The notes under the pieces were generated by a model that ran no database searches, was not told the origin of the DNA, and was given only the letters and a program-made list of their open reading frames with translations. A stretch of 64,000 nt of DNA from Vibrio diabolicus (GTDB lineage Bacteria > Pseudomonadota > Gammaproteobacteria > Enterobacterales > Vibrionaceae). The DNA lies in NCBI GenBank assembly GCA_001048675.1, contig CCKK01000020.1, forward strand, positions 1,116,001 through 1,180,000. Direction: 5' to 3'. A program made the position numbers and the translations under genes. This document shows positions 17,789 to 26,351 of this stretch, piece by piece. Within the stretch, counting starts at the first letter, position 1. Each line of letters starts with the position of its first letter.

Positions 17789-19762
17789 ATGCGCACGCTC
17801 TATCCTTTGCTTGCGTCACTCTTACTCGCCCCGGTATATGCTAGTGACACTCAAGATATTGAGCCAGAACAAAATATCACGCAGTGGCACGCCGTTTATC
17901 AAACCACATTGAGAAGTAATCCTGACTCAGCATTAAGCATGCTTCAAGATCGATACCACACAGCGAAATCGCACAGCGAAAAACTCTACGTCAGCGGGCT
18001 GATTTATGAATACATGTCGAACATAAAACAGCCGTACTATGGTAGCAGCCAAGTTCTCAACAATAACTTTGCTCAGTTAGAGTCAGAGTACATTCTTGCC
18101 TTAAATGAACGTAAGCATGGTAGTTATGACGCCTCAGTAAATAGCTTTTCTTCATTGCGACAAAAAATGAAGCAGACTTCAGATTCTGAAGGCAAAGCTT
18201 TGATGAACTATCAGCTCTGTTATACGTTGAATCAACAAGGTCGTTATCACAAAGCAAACTTTTATTGCTCGTCGTTAGAAAGCCATCTAAGTCAACAACA
18301 CCAAGAAAACTTCCCTATTGATCTCGCGTTACGTGTGGTAGCGAATAACTATAACTATCGTGGCGACTATGAAAAAGCGCTGAGCCTTTATCGAAAGCTG
18401 CTGGCCAACATGTCTGCTCAAAGCGATCCTTCTGGCATTTACAATGACGTCGGAAATTTGCTAGCAGAGCTTGGGCAGTTTGAACAATCAGAACAATATC
18501 TCATCCAAGCCCTACTCGCTCGTCAAGATGAAGGGACACCACTCAAAGTCGCCCAGGTCGAACATAGCCTTGGGGCAATGTATAAGAAATCCAAAGAATT
18601 CGATAAAGCCATCAATCATTATCAAAATGCATTAACAATACTCAACGAGCTCCAATACCCATATGGTCAAGGGTTAAGCTACTTAGGGCTGTCTGCGGTT
18701 TTAGCCGAAAGTGGGCAACTGGATACCGCAGTAGATTACATTAGAAAAGCTTTAGACATTGCTGAAACGTATGAAAATACGCACCTCGAAACGGAAGGGC
18801 ATTTAGCTGCTGGGTTCGCGTATTTGAAAAACCATGCTACTGAAAAATCGATTGCACATGGCAAAGTCGCGTTAACACTAGCGATCAATAACTCTAGGCC
18901 ATTATTACAGGCACAAGCTCAATTACTCCTTTCCAAAGCGTACCAAGCCCAAGGTGATTATAAACTGGCATTAGAGCACCACGAAGCCTATTCAAACATT
19001 GAATTGGCCAACCGAGACGCTAGCAATATTAAAGCATTAGAGGCATTAGACCTCACAAAGAAAGAGTACGAATATGATCTTCAAGTCGCTCGGTTGAATA
19101 ATGAAAAAAGCTTAAATCAGCATCAATTTGAGAAGCTTACCGATCAAAAGCGCACTTATAATTTTGTGGTTTCCTGTTTGTTGGTCTTGCTCATTCTGGC
19201 ATTGATACTTCAGCGACAAACACGACAAAAAGCCAAAATAGATAGTCTAACATGTGCGTTGAATAGAGCGGCAATTATAGAGACCATCAAAGGTCAAACC
19301 TCCAAAGCGGACGAAGACTTCCGCTATGTTTTAGCATTAATCGACCTTGATGACTTTAAGACGATAAATGATCAATACGGTCATCCGACTGGCGACTTGG
19401 TGTTACAGCAAGTTTGCCAAGTGCTTAAAGCTAAGCTCAATAAGGGAGAGTATATCGGCCGTTTGGGTGGAGAAGAGTTTATCTTATTATTGAAAAACGT
19501 CGATGAAATTGACGTTCCTTTCCGGGTGCAAAGCCTACACAAAACGATTTCAGAGAAGCGCGTACGCACGGTAGATAATAGTGATCTGAGTGTAACTGCT
19601 AGCTTGGCCTATCTATCAACATCAATGCCGCTTACCAACTTTGATGAACTTTATTCGATACTAGACCAAGCTTTATACCAGGCTAAAAAGCAGGGAAAAA
19701 ACATCATTATAGACGCATACGATGAGCCAATTAGCCTAAGTTCTGACTATGTTAGCCAGTAA
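17789..19762 (+). CDS. TPR-containing diguanylate cyclase (GGDEF)
   Basis: This 657-residue protein has a signal peptide (MRTLYPLLASLLLAPVYA), a periplasmic tetratricopeptide region to about residue 420 (YNDVGNLLAELGQFEQSEQY and similar helical pairs), a short coiled coil, one membrane helix at about 459-476, and a cytoplasmic GGDEF domain to about 645. The active-site loop is GGEEF near residue 560, so it should make c-di-GMP. The usual RxxD inhibitory site five residues earlier reads NKGE, so product inhibition through that site is unlikely. The TPR part probably senses a periplasmic peptide or protein. It lies next to two LapA-type adhesins, whose release is controlled by c-di-GMP in known systems; the link is inferred. 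Confidence 0.9.
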   Translation: MRTLYPLLASLLLAPVYASDTQDIEPEQNITQWHAVYQTTLRSNPDSALSMLQDRYHTAKSHSEKLYVSGLIYEYMSNIKQPYYGSSQVLNNNFAQLESEYILALNERKHGSYDASVNSFSSLRQKMKQTSDSEGKALMNYQLCYTLNQQGRYHKANFYCSSLESHLSQQHQENFPIDLALRVVANNYNYRGDYEKALSLYRKLLANMSAQSDPSGIYNDVGNLLAELGQFEQSEQYLIQALLARQDEGTPLKVAQVEHSLGAMYKKSKEFDKAINHYQNALTILNELQYPYGQGLSYLGLSAVLAESGQLDTAVDYIRKALDIAETYENTHLETEGHLAAGFAYLKNHATEKSIAHGKVALTLAINNSRPLLQAQAQLLLSKAYQAQGDYKLALEHHEAYSNIELANRDASNIKALEALDLTKKEYEYDLQVARLNNEKSLNQHQFEKLTDQKRTYNFVVSCLLVLLILALILQRQTRQKAKIDSLTCALNRAAIIETIKGQTSKADEDFRYVLALIDLDDFKTINDQYGHPTGDLVLQQVCQVLKAKLNKGEYIGRLGGEEFILLLKNVDEIDVPFRVQSLHKTISEKRVRTVDNSDLSVTASLAYLSTSMPLTNFDELYSILDQALYQAKKQGKNIIIDAYDEPISLSSDYVSQ

Positions 19763-19774
19763 AACAAGGCACGA

Positions 19775-20470
19775 CTAAACGTCAGCAGCCTGCTTGTTCA
19801 CAAGAGACTGCATTACGGTCTCTTTATTGTTTAGGTAATCATCTAAGCCAGCTTTGCGCAAATCGCACGATGGGCAATCACCACAACCATCACCAATGAC
19901 CCCGTTGTAGCAGGTCAACGTATTTTCGCGAACCAGTTGCAACGCGTCATATTGATCAGCTAACGCCCACGTTTCTGCTTTATTGAGCCACATTAACGGT
20001 GTTTTGATCGTCAGGTTACGGTCCATCCCTTTCACCAAAGCCGTGTTCATTGCTTTCACAAAATCGTCACGACAATCTGGATAACCACTAAAGTCAGTTT
20101 CACACACGCCAGTAATTACGGTTTCAGCCCCAATTTGGTAGGCGTAGATTCCTGCGAGCGTTAAAAATAGAATGTTACGGCCAGGAACAAAAGAGTTTGG
20201 TAGACCGTTTTCTTGCAATTCGTGTGAGACAGGAATGTCATCGCGCGTGAGAGAGCTAATCGCAAGTTCGTTTAAAAGGCCAACATCCATCACTTTATGC
20301 GCTTTAACACCAAGATCCTTTGCGATCTTTTGTGCCACTTCTATCTCTAACTTGTGGCGCTGACCATAATCAAAAGTAATGGCATGAACTTCATCAAACT
20401 CTTTAAGTGCTTGAACCAGACAAGTCGTGGAATCCTGACCACCACTAAAAACAACAACGGCTTTTTTCAT
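19775..20470 (-). CDS. queC: 7-cyano-7-deazaguanine synthase QueC
   Basis: This enzyme converts 7-carboxy-7-deazaguanine to preQ0 with ATP and ammonia in queuosine biosynthesis. The 231-residue protein has the PP-loop motif SGGQDSTTC near the N-terminus and a C-terminal zinc-binding cluster (CGDCPSCDLRKAGLDDY). Length is normal for QueC. It follows queE by 14 bases on the same strand, so the two form an operon. Confidence 0.96.
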   Translation of the reverse strand: MKKAVVVFSGGQDSTTCLVQALKEFDEVHAITFDYGQRHKLEIEVAQKIAKDLGVKAHKVMDVGLLNELAISSLTRDDIPVSHELQENGLPNSFVPGRNILFLTLAGIYAYQIGAETVITGVCETDFSGYPDCRDDFVKAMNTALVKGMDRNLTIKTPLMWLNKAETWALADQYDALQLVRENTLTCYNGVIGDGCGDCPSCDLRKAGLDDYLNNKETVMQSLVNKQAADV

Positions 20471-20484
20471 TTCTCTCTCCGCTC

Positions 20485-21165
20485 TTAAGCAATACTTAGA
20501 TATTTATGAGTTTGAACAGACAAGCGCCAATTGCGAGCAATGCATGTTTCAATACACAATTGCGTTGCACGAGGCTTTTGGCTAATAGGCTGCAATGCAA
20601 TGATAGTCTCAACCGCGACATTCGCATTTGCCAATAGCTCATCAAGGTGGTCGATGTCTTTTTGTGTACCAACAGGGTGCTTAATCTCATTCGCACGCTC
20701 TAACGCGCTATTGAGAACTGGAAGTTTACCCTTCATCGCCACTTTTGGTGACACGGTCACCCATGTATTTTCTGACGTGATGACTTCTGATGTGCCACTG
20801 GTTTCGATTTGGCATTGGCAACCCATATCCTCAAACGCCTTTGTTAAAGGGCGTAGATCATAAATACAAGGCTCCCCACCAGTAATCACGATATGTTTAG
20901 CATTAAAGCCTTGCAGTTGATATTGCTCTACGATGTTCTCGGCAGATGCGACGCACCATGTCGGAGAATCTTCCGTCTTCACCAAAATATCACCAATTTG
21001 ACGTTGGTCATTCTCATCTGCATACCACGTTTGTTTGGTATCGCACCATGAGCAACCAACCGGACACTCTTGGAGGCGAACAAAAACAGCAGGTACTCCA
21101 GTGAAAACCCCTTCCCCTTGGATGGTTTCAAACATCTCATTTAGCTTATACAACGTAGAACTCAC
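20485..21165 (-). CDS. queE: 7-carboxy-7-deazaguanine synthase QueE
   Basis: This radical SAM enzyme makes 7-carboxy-7-deazaguanine from 6-carboxy-tetrahydropterin, one step before QueC. The 226-residue protein has the CxxxCxxC cluster motif (CPVGCSWC) and the SAM-binding GGEP. The start used is GTG at 21165 (MSSTLYKLNEM); a TTG four codons later, giving a start like many family members, is possible, and neither has a strong ribosome site. I saw no preQ1 riboswitch in the 183-base gap upstream. Confidence 0.94.
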   Translation of the reverse strand: MSSTLYKLNEMFETIQGEGVFTGVPAVFVRLQECPVGCSWCDTKQTWYADENDQRQIGDILVKTEDSPTWCVASAENIVEQYQLQGFNAKHIVITGGEPCIYDLRPLTKAFEDMGCQCQIETSGTSEVITSENTWVTVSPKVAMKGKLPVLNSALERANEIKHPVGTQKDIDHLDELLANANVAVETIIALQPISQKPRATQLCIETCIARNWRLSVQTHKYLSIA

Positions 21166-21348
21166 TCAACTCATAATACTTCGAGGCGAAGACCTTAATG
21201 GACACACGTGTCTAGGTCAATTTAAACCAAAAATTAATTGTTAAAATAGACCATTTTGTAGTTTCATAGTCGCAGTGAGCGTAGGTTTCTGGTTAGCGTT
21301 ATACCAAACCTTATTCACTTACAGTTCCCAAAAACTTTAAGGTAAGAA

Positions 21349-22161
21349 ATGATGTATAAACTGATCGCATTAGATATGGATGGCACACTGCTCAATAGTG
21401 ATAAAGCAATCTCTGAAGAAAACAAACAAGCGATCGCAAAGGCTCGAGAAGCAGGCGTTACTGTCGTTCTCGCTTCTGGTCGCCCATTAGAAGGAATGCA
21501 AGGCAAGCTCGACGAACTGAATATCCATTCCGATAAAGATTTTGTCCTTTTCTACAATGGCTCTATGGTTAAGAACGTAGGAACAAATGAAATCATCCAC
21601 CAGCAAATCATTGATGGTAAGGCAGCAAAATTAGTCGCTCGTAAAGCGAAAGAATTAGGCGCTTATGTGCACGCATTCAGCCAAGTACATGGCTTGATCA
21701 CCAATGAGAAAAACCCATACACTGACATCGAAGCCAACATTAATGGCTTAAATGTAACAGAGATTAATTTTGAATCGCTAGAAGATGATCATCCAATCAT
21801 CAAAGCAATGATGGTTGCCGAGCCAAGTAAGTTAACTGAGGTCATCGCTGCGCTTCCGTCTGAAATGCGTGACGAGTTTACGGTGGTTCAAAGCGCCCCG
21901 TTTTTCCTGGAATTTCTTAACCCAGCGAGCAACAAAGGTATTGGTGTTGCTGCAATTGCTGAGTATCTAGGTATTCAACCGGAAGAAGTGATCTGTATGG
22001 GTGATGCTGAAAATGACCACCACATGCTGAAGTATGCTGGCCTTGGTATCGCGATGGAAAATGCGATGGAAGAGACCAAACAAATCGCTGATTACATTAC
22101 GGCAAGTAATGATGAACACGGTGTAGCTAAAGCGATTGAAAAATTCGTCCTTAACGCTTAA
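21349..22161 (+). CDS. Cof-type HAD-IIB phosphatase (YidA-like)
   Basis: This 270-residue HAD-superfamily sugar-phosphate phosphatase has motif I DMDGTL near residue 10 with the nucleophile Asp, motif II Ser/Thr in LASGRPL, the catalytic Lys in NKG, and motif IV GDAEND. The cap and overall length fit the YidA group. Two adjacent ATG codons could start it; the first has the better distance from AAGG. The substrate cannot be told from sequence. A terminator follows at 22259-22290. Confidence 0.9.
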   Translation: MMYKLIALDMDGTLLNSDKAISEENKQAIAKAREAGVTVVLASGRPLEGMQGKLDELNIHSDKDFVLFYNGSMVKNVGTNEIIHQQIIDGKAAKLVARKAKELGAYVHAFSQVHGLITNEKNPYTDIEANINGLNVTEINFESLEDDHPIIKAMMVAEPSKLTEVIAALPSEMRDEFTVVQSAPFFLEFLNPASNKGIGVAAIAEYLGIQPEEVICMGDAENDHHMLKYAGLGIAMENAMEETKQIADYITASNDEHGVAKAIEKFVLNA

Positions 22162-22258
22162 TTCTCTCCGCCGCTATGGCATCAACGTTATTACCTTTAA
22201 CTCAGCCATGGCGTCAGATATGCGCAAAGCCACATTGTTGAGCTACTCAACGTACAAA

Positions 22259-22290
22259 AAAGCCTTGCTGTAAAGCAAGGCTTTCTTTTT
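22259..22290. terminator. Rho-independent terminator
   Basis: An 11-bp stem (22259-22269 with 22274-22284) with a GTAA loop is followed by CTTTTT. It lies between the convergent HAD phosphatase and NUDIX-PAP2 genes and has A-runs on the other side, so it may work both ways. Confidence 0.88.
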
Positions 22291-22323
22291 ACTCGTATGC
22301 CTGAGAAAGAAAACATACAACCA

Positions 22324-23769
22324 TCAATCTAGCACTGTTTCTCTCTGTTGTTTTTCATGAATAAGCTTTCTTGCAAGCAAGATAAACAGCAACATCAACA
22401 ATGGATAATGCAACGTCGACAATACCAATGACCACAAACCACTAAATGAGACAACAGAGCTTGAGTACAAATAAAGTTGCTCAACGAATACCAACGCAAG
22501 TGTTACAAAAATCATCTGACGAGAATCCAAATGCACTTTTGACTCTCTAAACGTCATAACCAATGCTGATGCCGTAATTAAAATAGCCAACCAGCGGCCA
22601 AACACAGGTAATGGCCAGATAACAGAGATGACCGCCGTTACCGCAGTCATAATGAACCAGACGCCTTTTGAGCTCAGCACTTGATCAACATTCACGTCTT
22701 GATTTGTTTCCAATCGCAGAACATGCCAGGCCACCAAGCTTCCTAACAGCGCACCAAACAACATATCTAAGAAAAAGGCGCTACCAAGGAAAAACTTACA
22801 TAACATAATAGTAAGCGTGATGAGCATCATGACAGCGGTCGTACCATTCAAACCGAAATAATGCGTTCTCTGAAATAAAAAGGTTAAAACACAAAACCAA
22901 ACGGCAATAGGCAAACTTGGAAAACTAAATCCAAAGCTGTGTGTTAACTCCATCATTGGTATATAGACATGCGGGCGAGGAAGCGCAAAGCCCTGTTGAG
23001 CTACAAGTACCATCAGGGACGTCGCGCTAATAGCGAAAAAGAGTCGGAATACAAATCGACTGCCAAAACGCATCATTACTAACGGAAATAGAAAAAGCAG
23101 TATCGTAGGTTCTGTCAGTTCTATAACAAGATTTGAGATCTGATTCGCTACCTCGAAACTCGTTCCTGATAAAGCCCCTACCCAGCTTTGTAAGTCTTTC
23201 ATCCACCTCAATTCAATCTGACGAAATGAAGGCGCGGATTCGATCAGCTGAGTCACATAAGATGCGGACTGCTGAGTAGCTTGTTCAAAAAACTGAATGG
23301 CTTGTGGCCATTGAGCGGGATAGCGGTACAAAAATGATGGCAGCTCGGATGGTCCAAGTAACATTGCAGATGCGATTTCTACTCCGTAGTGAGGAGCAAA
23401 CCAAATAGGTAACTCATTCCCACCTAAGGAATTGTTCATCGAAAAAGCAATAATCTCAGAATCTGATATGCAATCGTAATAAACCGCGGTGTCAGTTCTG
23501 CCAAGTTCCTCCCCAACAGTGACCACTAAACCCGTTTCTTCCCACGTTTCTCTTTGCGCAGCAACTTTGGGGGATTCTCCATCAATAATTGTCCCACCAG
23601 GTAGAGAAATCTTATCCGTCAATATTTCATGAACTAGCACTAACTTGTCGTCAGCACGAACAACGCAGAGTGCCCCTTTTACTTCGCTCGCGGCAGCTTT
23701 AGCCGTAGAGATTGGTGAAACAGGTAACAAAATAAAACAAAGGATGAGTAATAACAGCTGTCTCAACAC
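22324..23769 (-). CDS. Bifunctional NUDIX hydrolase / PAP2-family phosphatase
   Basis: This 481-residue fusion has an N-terminal signal sequence (about residues 1-27), a NUDIX domain with a complete Nudix box (GGTIIDGE, then RETWEETGL) at about 58-80, and then several membrane helices resembling PAP2 phosphatases to the C-terminus. A periplasm-facing NUDIX domain is unusual. The protein may hydrolyse a nucleotide- or lipid-linked diphosphate. The start is GTG at 23769 with AAGG upstream. The PAP2 signature is degenerate to my eye, so that half is the weaker call. Confidence 0.8.
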   Translation of the reverse strand: MLRQLLLLILCFILLPVSPISTAKAAASEVKGALCVVRADDKLVLVHEILTDKISLPGGTIIDGESPKVAAQRETWEETGLVVTVGEELGRTDTAVYYDCISDSEIIAFSMNNSLGGNELPIWFAPHYGVEIASAMLLGPSELPSFLYRYPAQWPQAIQFFEQATQQSASYVTQLIESAPSFRQIELRWMKDLQSWVGALSGTSFEVANQISNLVIELTEPTILLFLFPLVMMRFGSRFVFRLFFAISATSLMVLVAQQGFALPRPHVYIPMMELTHSFGFSFPSLPIAVWFCVLTFLFQRTHYFGLNGTTAVMMLITLTIMLCKFFLGSAFFLDMLFGALLGSLVAWHVLRLETNQDVNVDQVLSSKGVWFIMTAVTAVISVIWPLPVFGRWLAILITASALVMTFRESKVHLDSRQMIFVTLALVFVEQLYLYSSSVVSFSGLWSLVLSTLHYPLLMLLFILLARKLIHEKQQRETVLD

Positions 23770-24157
23770 AAAATATGACCTTAAGTAAACATTATGACAA
23801 CCAATGAATAATGGCAGTTAATCTTATCTTTTTCGATAAAAATTAAGTAACGAGTTATGCCAAACAACGTTGATCGAATAAAGCATGATCTTGAAGCTCA
23901 TTGGAGAGTAATTTAATGCAAACCTGACAAAAATCAGACAAAACATGAAATATTGATCGCAATTCTGCCAGTTATATGAAGGTAGCGTCAGGATAAAGTC
24001 ATACACATTTTATGGGTTCTCAAAGTTGGAACAATAAAAAAGGGCTTATTATTCGAAAACAATAAACCCTGCTTATGATAACTATGCGCTGTTCGTTGAA
24101 ACCAAGAATGAATTCTACCTCAAGTCACCAACGAATCAGCTTTTGAATGCTTGATGG
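23770..24157. other. Intergenic region with protease terminator
   Basis: This is 388 bases without a supportable gene. The part near 23770-24030 presumably holds the NUDIX-PAP2 promoter. The only clear element is the terminator at 24035-24070. Confidence 0.5.
24035..24070 (-). terminator. Rho-independent terminator of the serine protease gene
   Basis: On the minus strand AGGGTTTATT pairs with AATAAGCCCT (one wobble), then a run of six T follows. It lies 88 bases past the protease stop codon. Confidence 0.75.
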
Positions 24158-25489
24158 TTAGTTAGACTTGCAATGTGCGTCGCGAACTTCTTGCCAAACA
24201 CCCCAAGGTCCAGATTCTGCTGGGTTATCGCCTTGAGTCCACCACTGCGCCTGCCACACTTTGCCATTCCAAGTAACGTTATCCCCTTTGAGATACACCG
24301 TACTCGCTTGCCATTCTGCTGCGCAGTTATCTGTTGGAGGCGTTGTCACTGTTTTCGCTTGAGCCGACACTAGCGCCTGATATTGTGTACTGGTCTTATC
24401 AACGTTGAAGTTCAAAGCAACTCTTGCTTCTCCCGCCTGAGCTGCTCCAAATTCGACATCGACACGACAACTTGCATTCATTGCTAACGTCGCCTGAGAA
24501 CACTGATCATTTACAATAACGGCAGCATCAGCAACGCCAGAAGCAAACGCGCGAACGTTTTCTACAGTGAACGTCGTGTTACCTGAATTTTTGATAACAA
24601 AACTATGTTGCTGCAACTCGCCAACATTAAATGATGCCGATATCTGTTCGGTGGTATACCCAACAGAAACATTCTCTTTCGGAGGTGTAGTCGTGCCAAT
24701 GACACCATTAACAAAATTACGCATGGCGGCGATATCGCTATAAACACCATACATACCCGGACGAGCACAACCTATTCCCCAACTGACCACACCAAGTTGA
24801 GTAATTACGCCACCACGATTAATAACGATTGGACCACCGCTATCTCCCTGACAGGAATCTATCCCGCCTTGAGGAATTCCCGCGCAGAAAGACACCTCTC
24901 CAACGGTTGTGTAATTACCACCGGCTTGACGACAAGTCGAGTCCGACACGAGCGGAACGTCAACCTCTTGCAATCGAGATGGAGAGCTTCCTCCTTCAGA
25001 GGTTCTCCCTAAACCTGCGACTGTAAGCCAATCTCCGATGTTGGCGTATTGCGTTAGACTGCCATCGGCAATTTCAACCGCAGCAACACCTTGAGGTAAA
25101 GAGTCTAACTTTAAGACTGCGAGATCATGAGAAAGCGTTGCTCGGCGATATGCCGGGTGCATGTGGATTTCACTGACGTTAGCTCGAACACCGTCAGTGC
25201 CATTGTAAACGACGCCACCGATTTTAACCGCAATCTGATTCGGTGAATCACCCTCGACACAATGGGCCGCAGTCAGGACGTAGCCATTCCCAATATAACT
25301 GGCACCACAATATGATCGGTTACCATAACGGCTGACAATTTGGGTGTAGAATCTCCACTCACTAGGATCAGCAGTGATGCCGCCTACGATCTGGGGTTGT
25401 ATAGTGTGATTTTGTGTCTGTGACAAATCATCAGCACTTGCGAACATTGGCAAAACAGCCAACGCAAGTAACGATTTTGTTAGTTTCAA
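24158..25489 (-). CDS. Secreted trypsin-like serine protease with chitin-binding-type C-terminal domain
   Basis: I place the start at TTG 25489 (MKLTKSLLALAVLPMFASA), which gives a clean signal peptide and a spaced AGAGGA ribosome site; a longer upstream reading lacks both. The chain has the activation-type IVGG sequence, then an S1 peptidase domain with all three catalytic residues in TAAHC, HDLAVLKL and CQGDSGGP. About residues 260-380 form a beta-rich immunoglobulin-like domain, and the C-terminal 45 residues (AEWQASTVYLKGDNVTWNGK) look like a CBM5/12 chitin-binding module. Vibrio proteases of this form usually leave by type II secretion. The likely role is digestion of protein on chitin. 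Confidence 0.88.
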   Translation of the reverse strand: MKLTKSLLALAVLPMFASADDLSQTQNHTIQPQIVGGITADPSEWRFYTQIVSRYGNRSYCGASYIGNGYVLTAAHCVEGDSPNQIAVKIGGVVYNGTDGVRANVSEIHMHPAYRRATLSHDLAVLKLDSLPQGVAAVEIADGSLTQYANIGDWLTVAGLGRTSEGGSSPSRLQEVDVPLVSDSTCRQAGGNYTTVGEVSFCAGIPQGGIDSCQGDSGGPIVINRGGVITQLGVVSWGIGCARPGMYGVYSDIAAMRNFVNGVIGTTTPPKENVSVGYTTEQISASFNVGELQQHSFVIKNSGNTTFTVENVRAFASGVADAAVIVNDQCSQATLAMNASCRVDVEFGAAQAGEARVALNFNVDKTSTQYQALVSAQAKTVTTPPTDNCAAEWQASTVYLKGDNVTWNGKVWQAQWWTQGDNPAESGPWGVWQEVRDAHCKSN

Positions 25490-25683
25490 AATATTGTCCT
25501 CTTGTTTTTGTAAGCACGATCCTCGTGCTACTAATAAACAAGCAGACAAAAACGCCAATCCCAATGTGGGCGCATATTAATTTACTAACATTGCGAGCAA
25601 CTTATAGAGAAAAGTCTATTGACGAACTGAATGATTTCAATTCGCTAGAATGTGTATCACAATATTAAAATTAAGCATGATCA

Positions 25684-26160
25684 TTAGCTCAACGGCTTTC
25701 TTAGATAGTGAATATGGTGTGCAAACCCTTGTTTTTCATACAAAGAGACTGCACCTTGGTTAAAGTGCCATACTTCAACAAACATCTGTTTTGCACCGTA
25801 ATCAGAGAACGTTAACTCAATTTTGTTAATCAATGCCTGAGCCGTGCCTTGTTTCCGAAACTCAGGTAACACATAGAGCTCATCCACACTTCCCATCATA
25901 ACCGGCTGACTGACGGTAGAAACAAGTTCACAGAAATGACCAGAGATAAAACCAATAATTTCATCTCCTTGTTTTGCTACATAAACAAGACTTTCAGGAT
26001 CATCAATGTATCGAGCAATACTCTTTTCTTGCTCTATCTCCTCTGCAGTTTTGAACAGCTCAGGAGATTGAAGATGATGCTCATCATGCAGCTCAAACAT
26101 AAGGTCGTTGAGCGACTCAAGGTCGCTAAAACACGCAGATTTAATTACAAACGTGGTCAT
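25684..26160 (-). CDS. GNAT family N-acetyltransferase
   Basis: This is a cytoplasmic acetyltransferase of about 158 residues with the GNAT acetyl-CoA loop (LPEFRKQGTAQALINKIE) and the C-terminal strand-helix NQGAVSLYEKQGF. The start chosen is ATG 26160 (MTTFVIK); a GTG four codons earlier is the alternative and neither has a strong ribosome site. The substrate is unknown. Confidence 0.85.
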   Translation of the reverse strand: MTTFVIKSACFSDLESLNDLMFELHDEHHLQSPELFKTAEEIEQEKSIARYIDDPESLVYVAKQGDEIIGFISGHFCELVSTVSQPVMMGSVDELYVLPEFRKQGTAQALINKIELTFSDYGAKQMFVEVWHFNQGAVSLYEKQGFAHHIHYLRKPLS

Positions 26161-26262
26161 ACAAAGGGTCACTAAAAATTGAATGGCTGTAGTTTGTGAG
26201 GAAAATGCCGTATTGGCAAGTCACAAAATTGCCTGCACGAGACGTTTACGCTATCTACAAAC

Positions 26263-26297
26263 AAAAAAGACCCCTGCACTTAATAAGCGTACAGAGG
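26263..26297 (-). terminator. Rho-independent terminator of the prp operon
   Basis: On the minus strand CCTCTGTAC pairs throughout with GTGCAGGGG (using G-T pairs), followed by TC and TTTTTT. It lies 55 bases past the prpE stop. Confidence 0.75.
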
Positions 26298-26351
26298 CAG
26301 AACCAACCTACAGAGTTCGAGGATTAGGGGTTAGTTAGAATTGAGTTTTAA

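Noticed and set aside
25490..25564. Longer protease start at 25564
   Set aside because: It adds residues before a good signal peptide and lacks a ribosome site.
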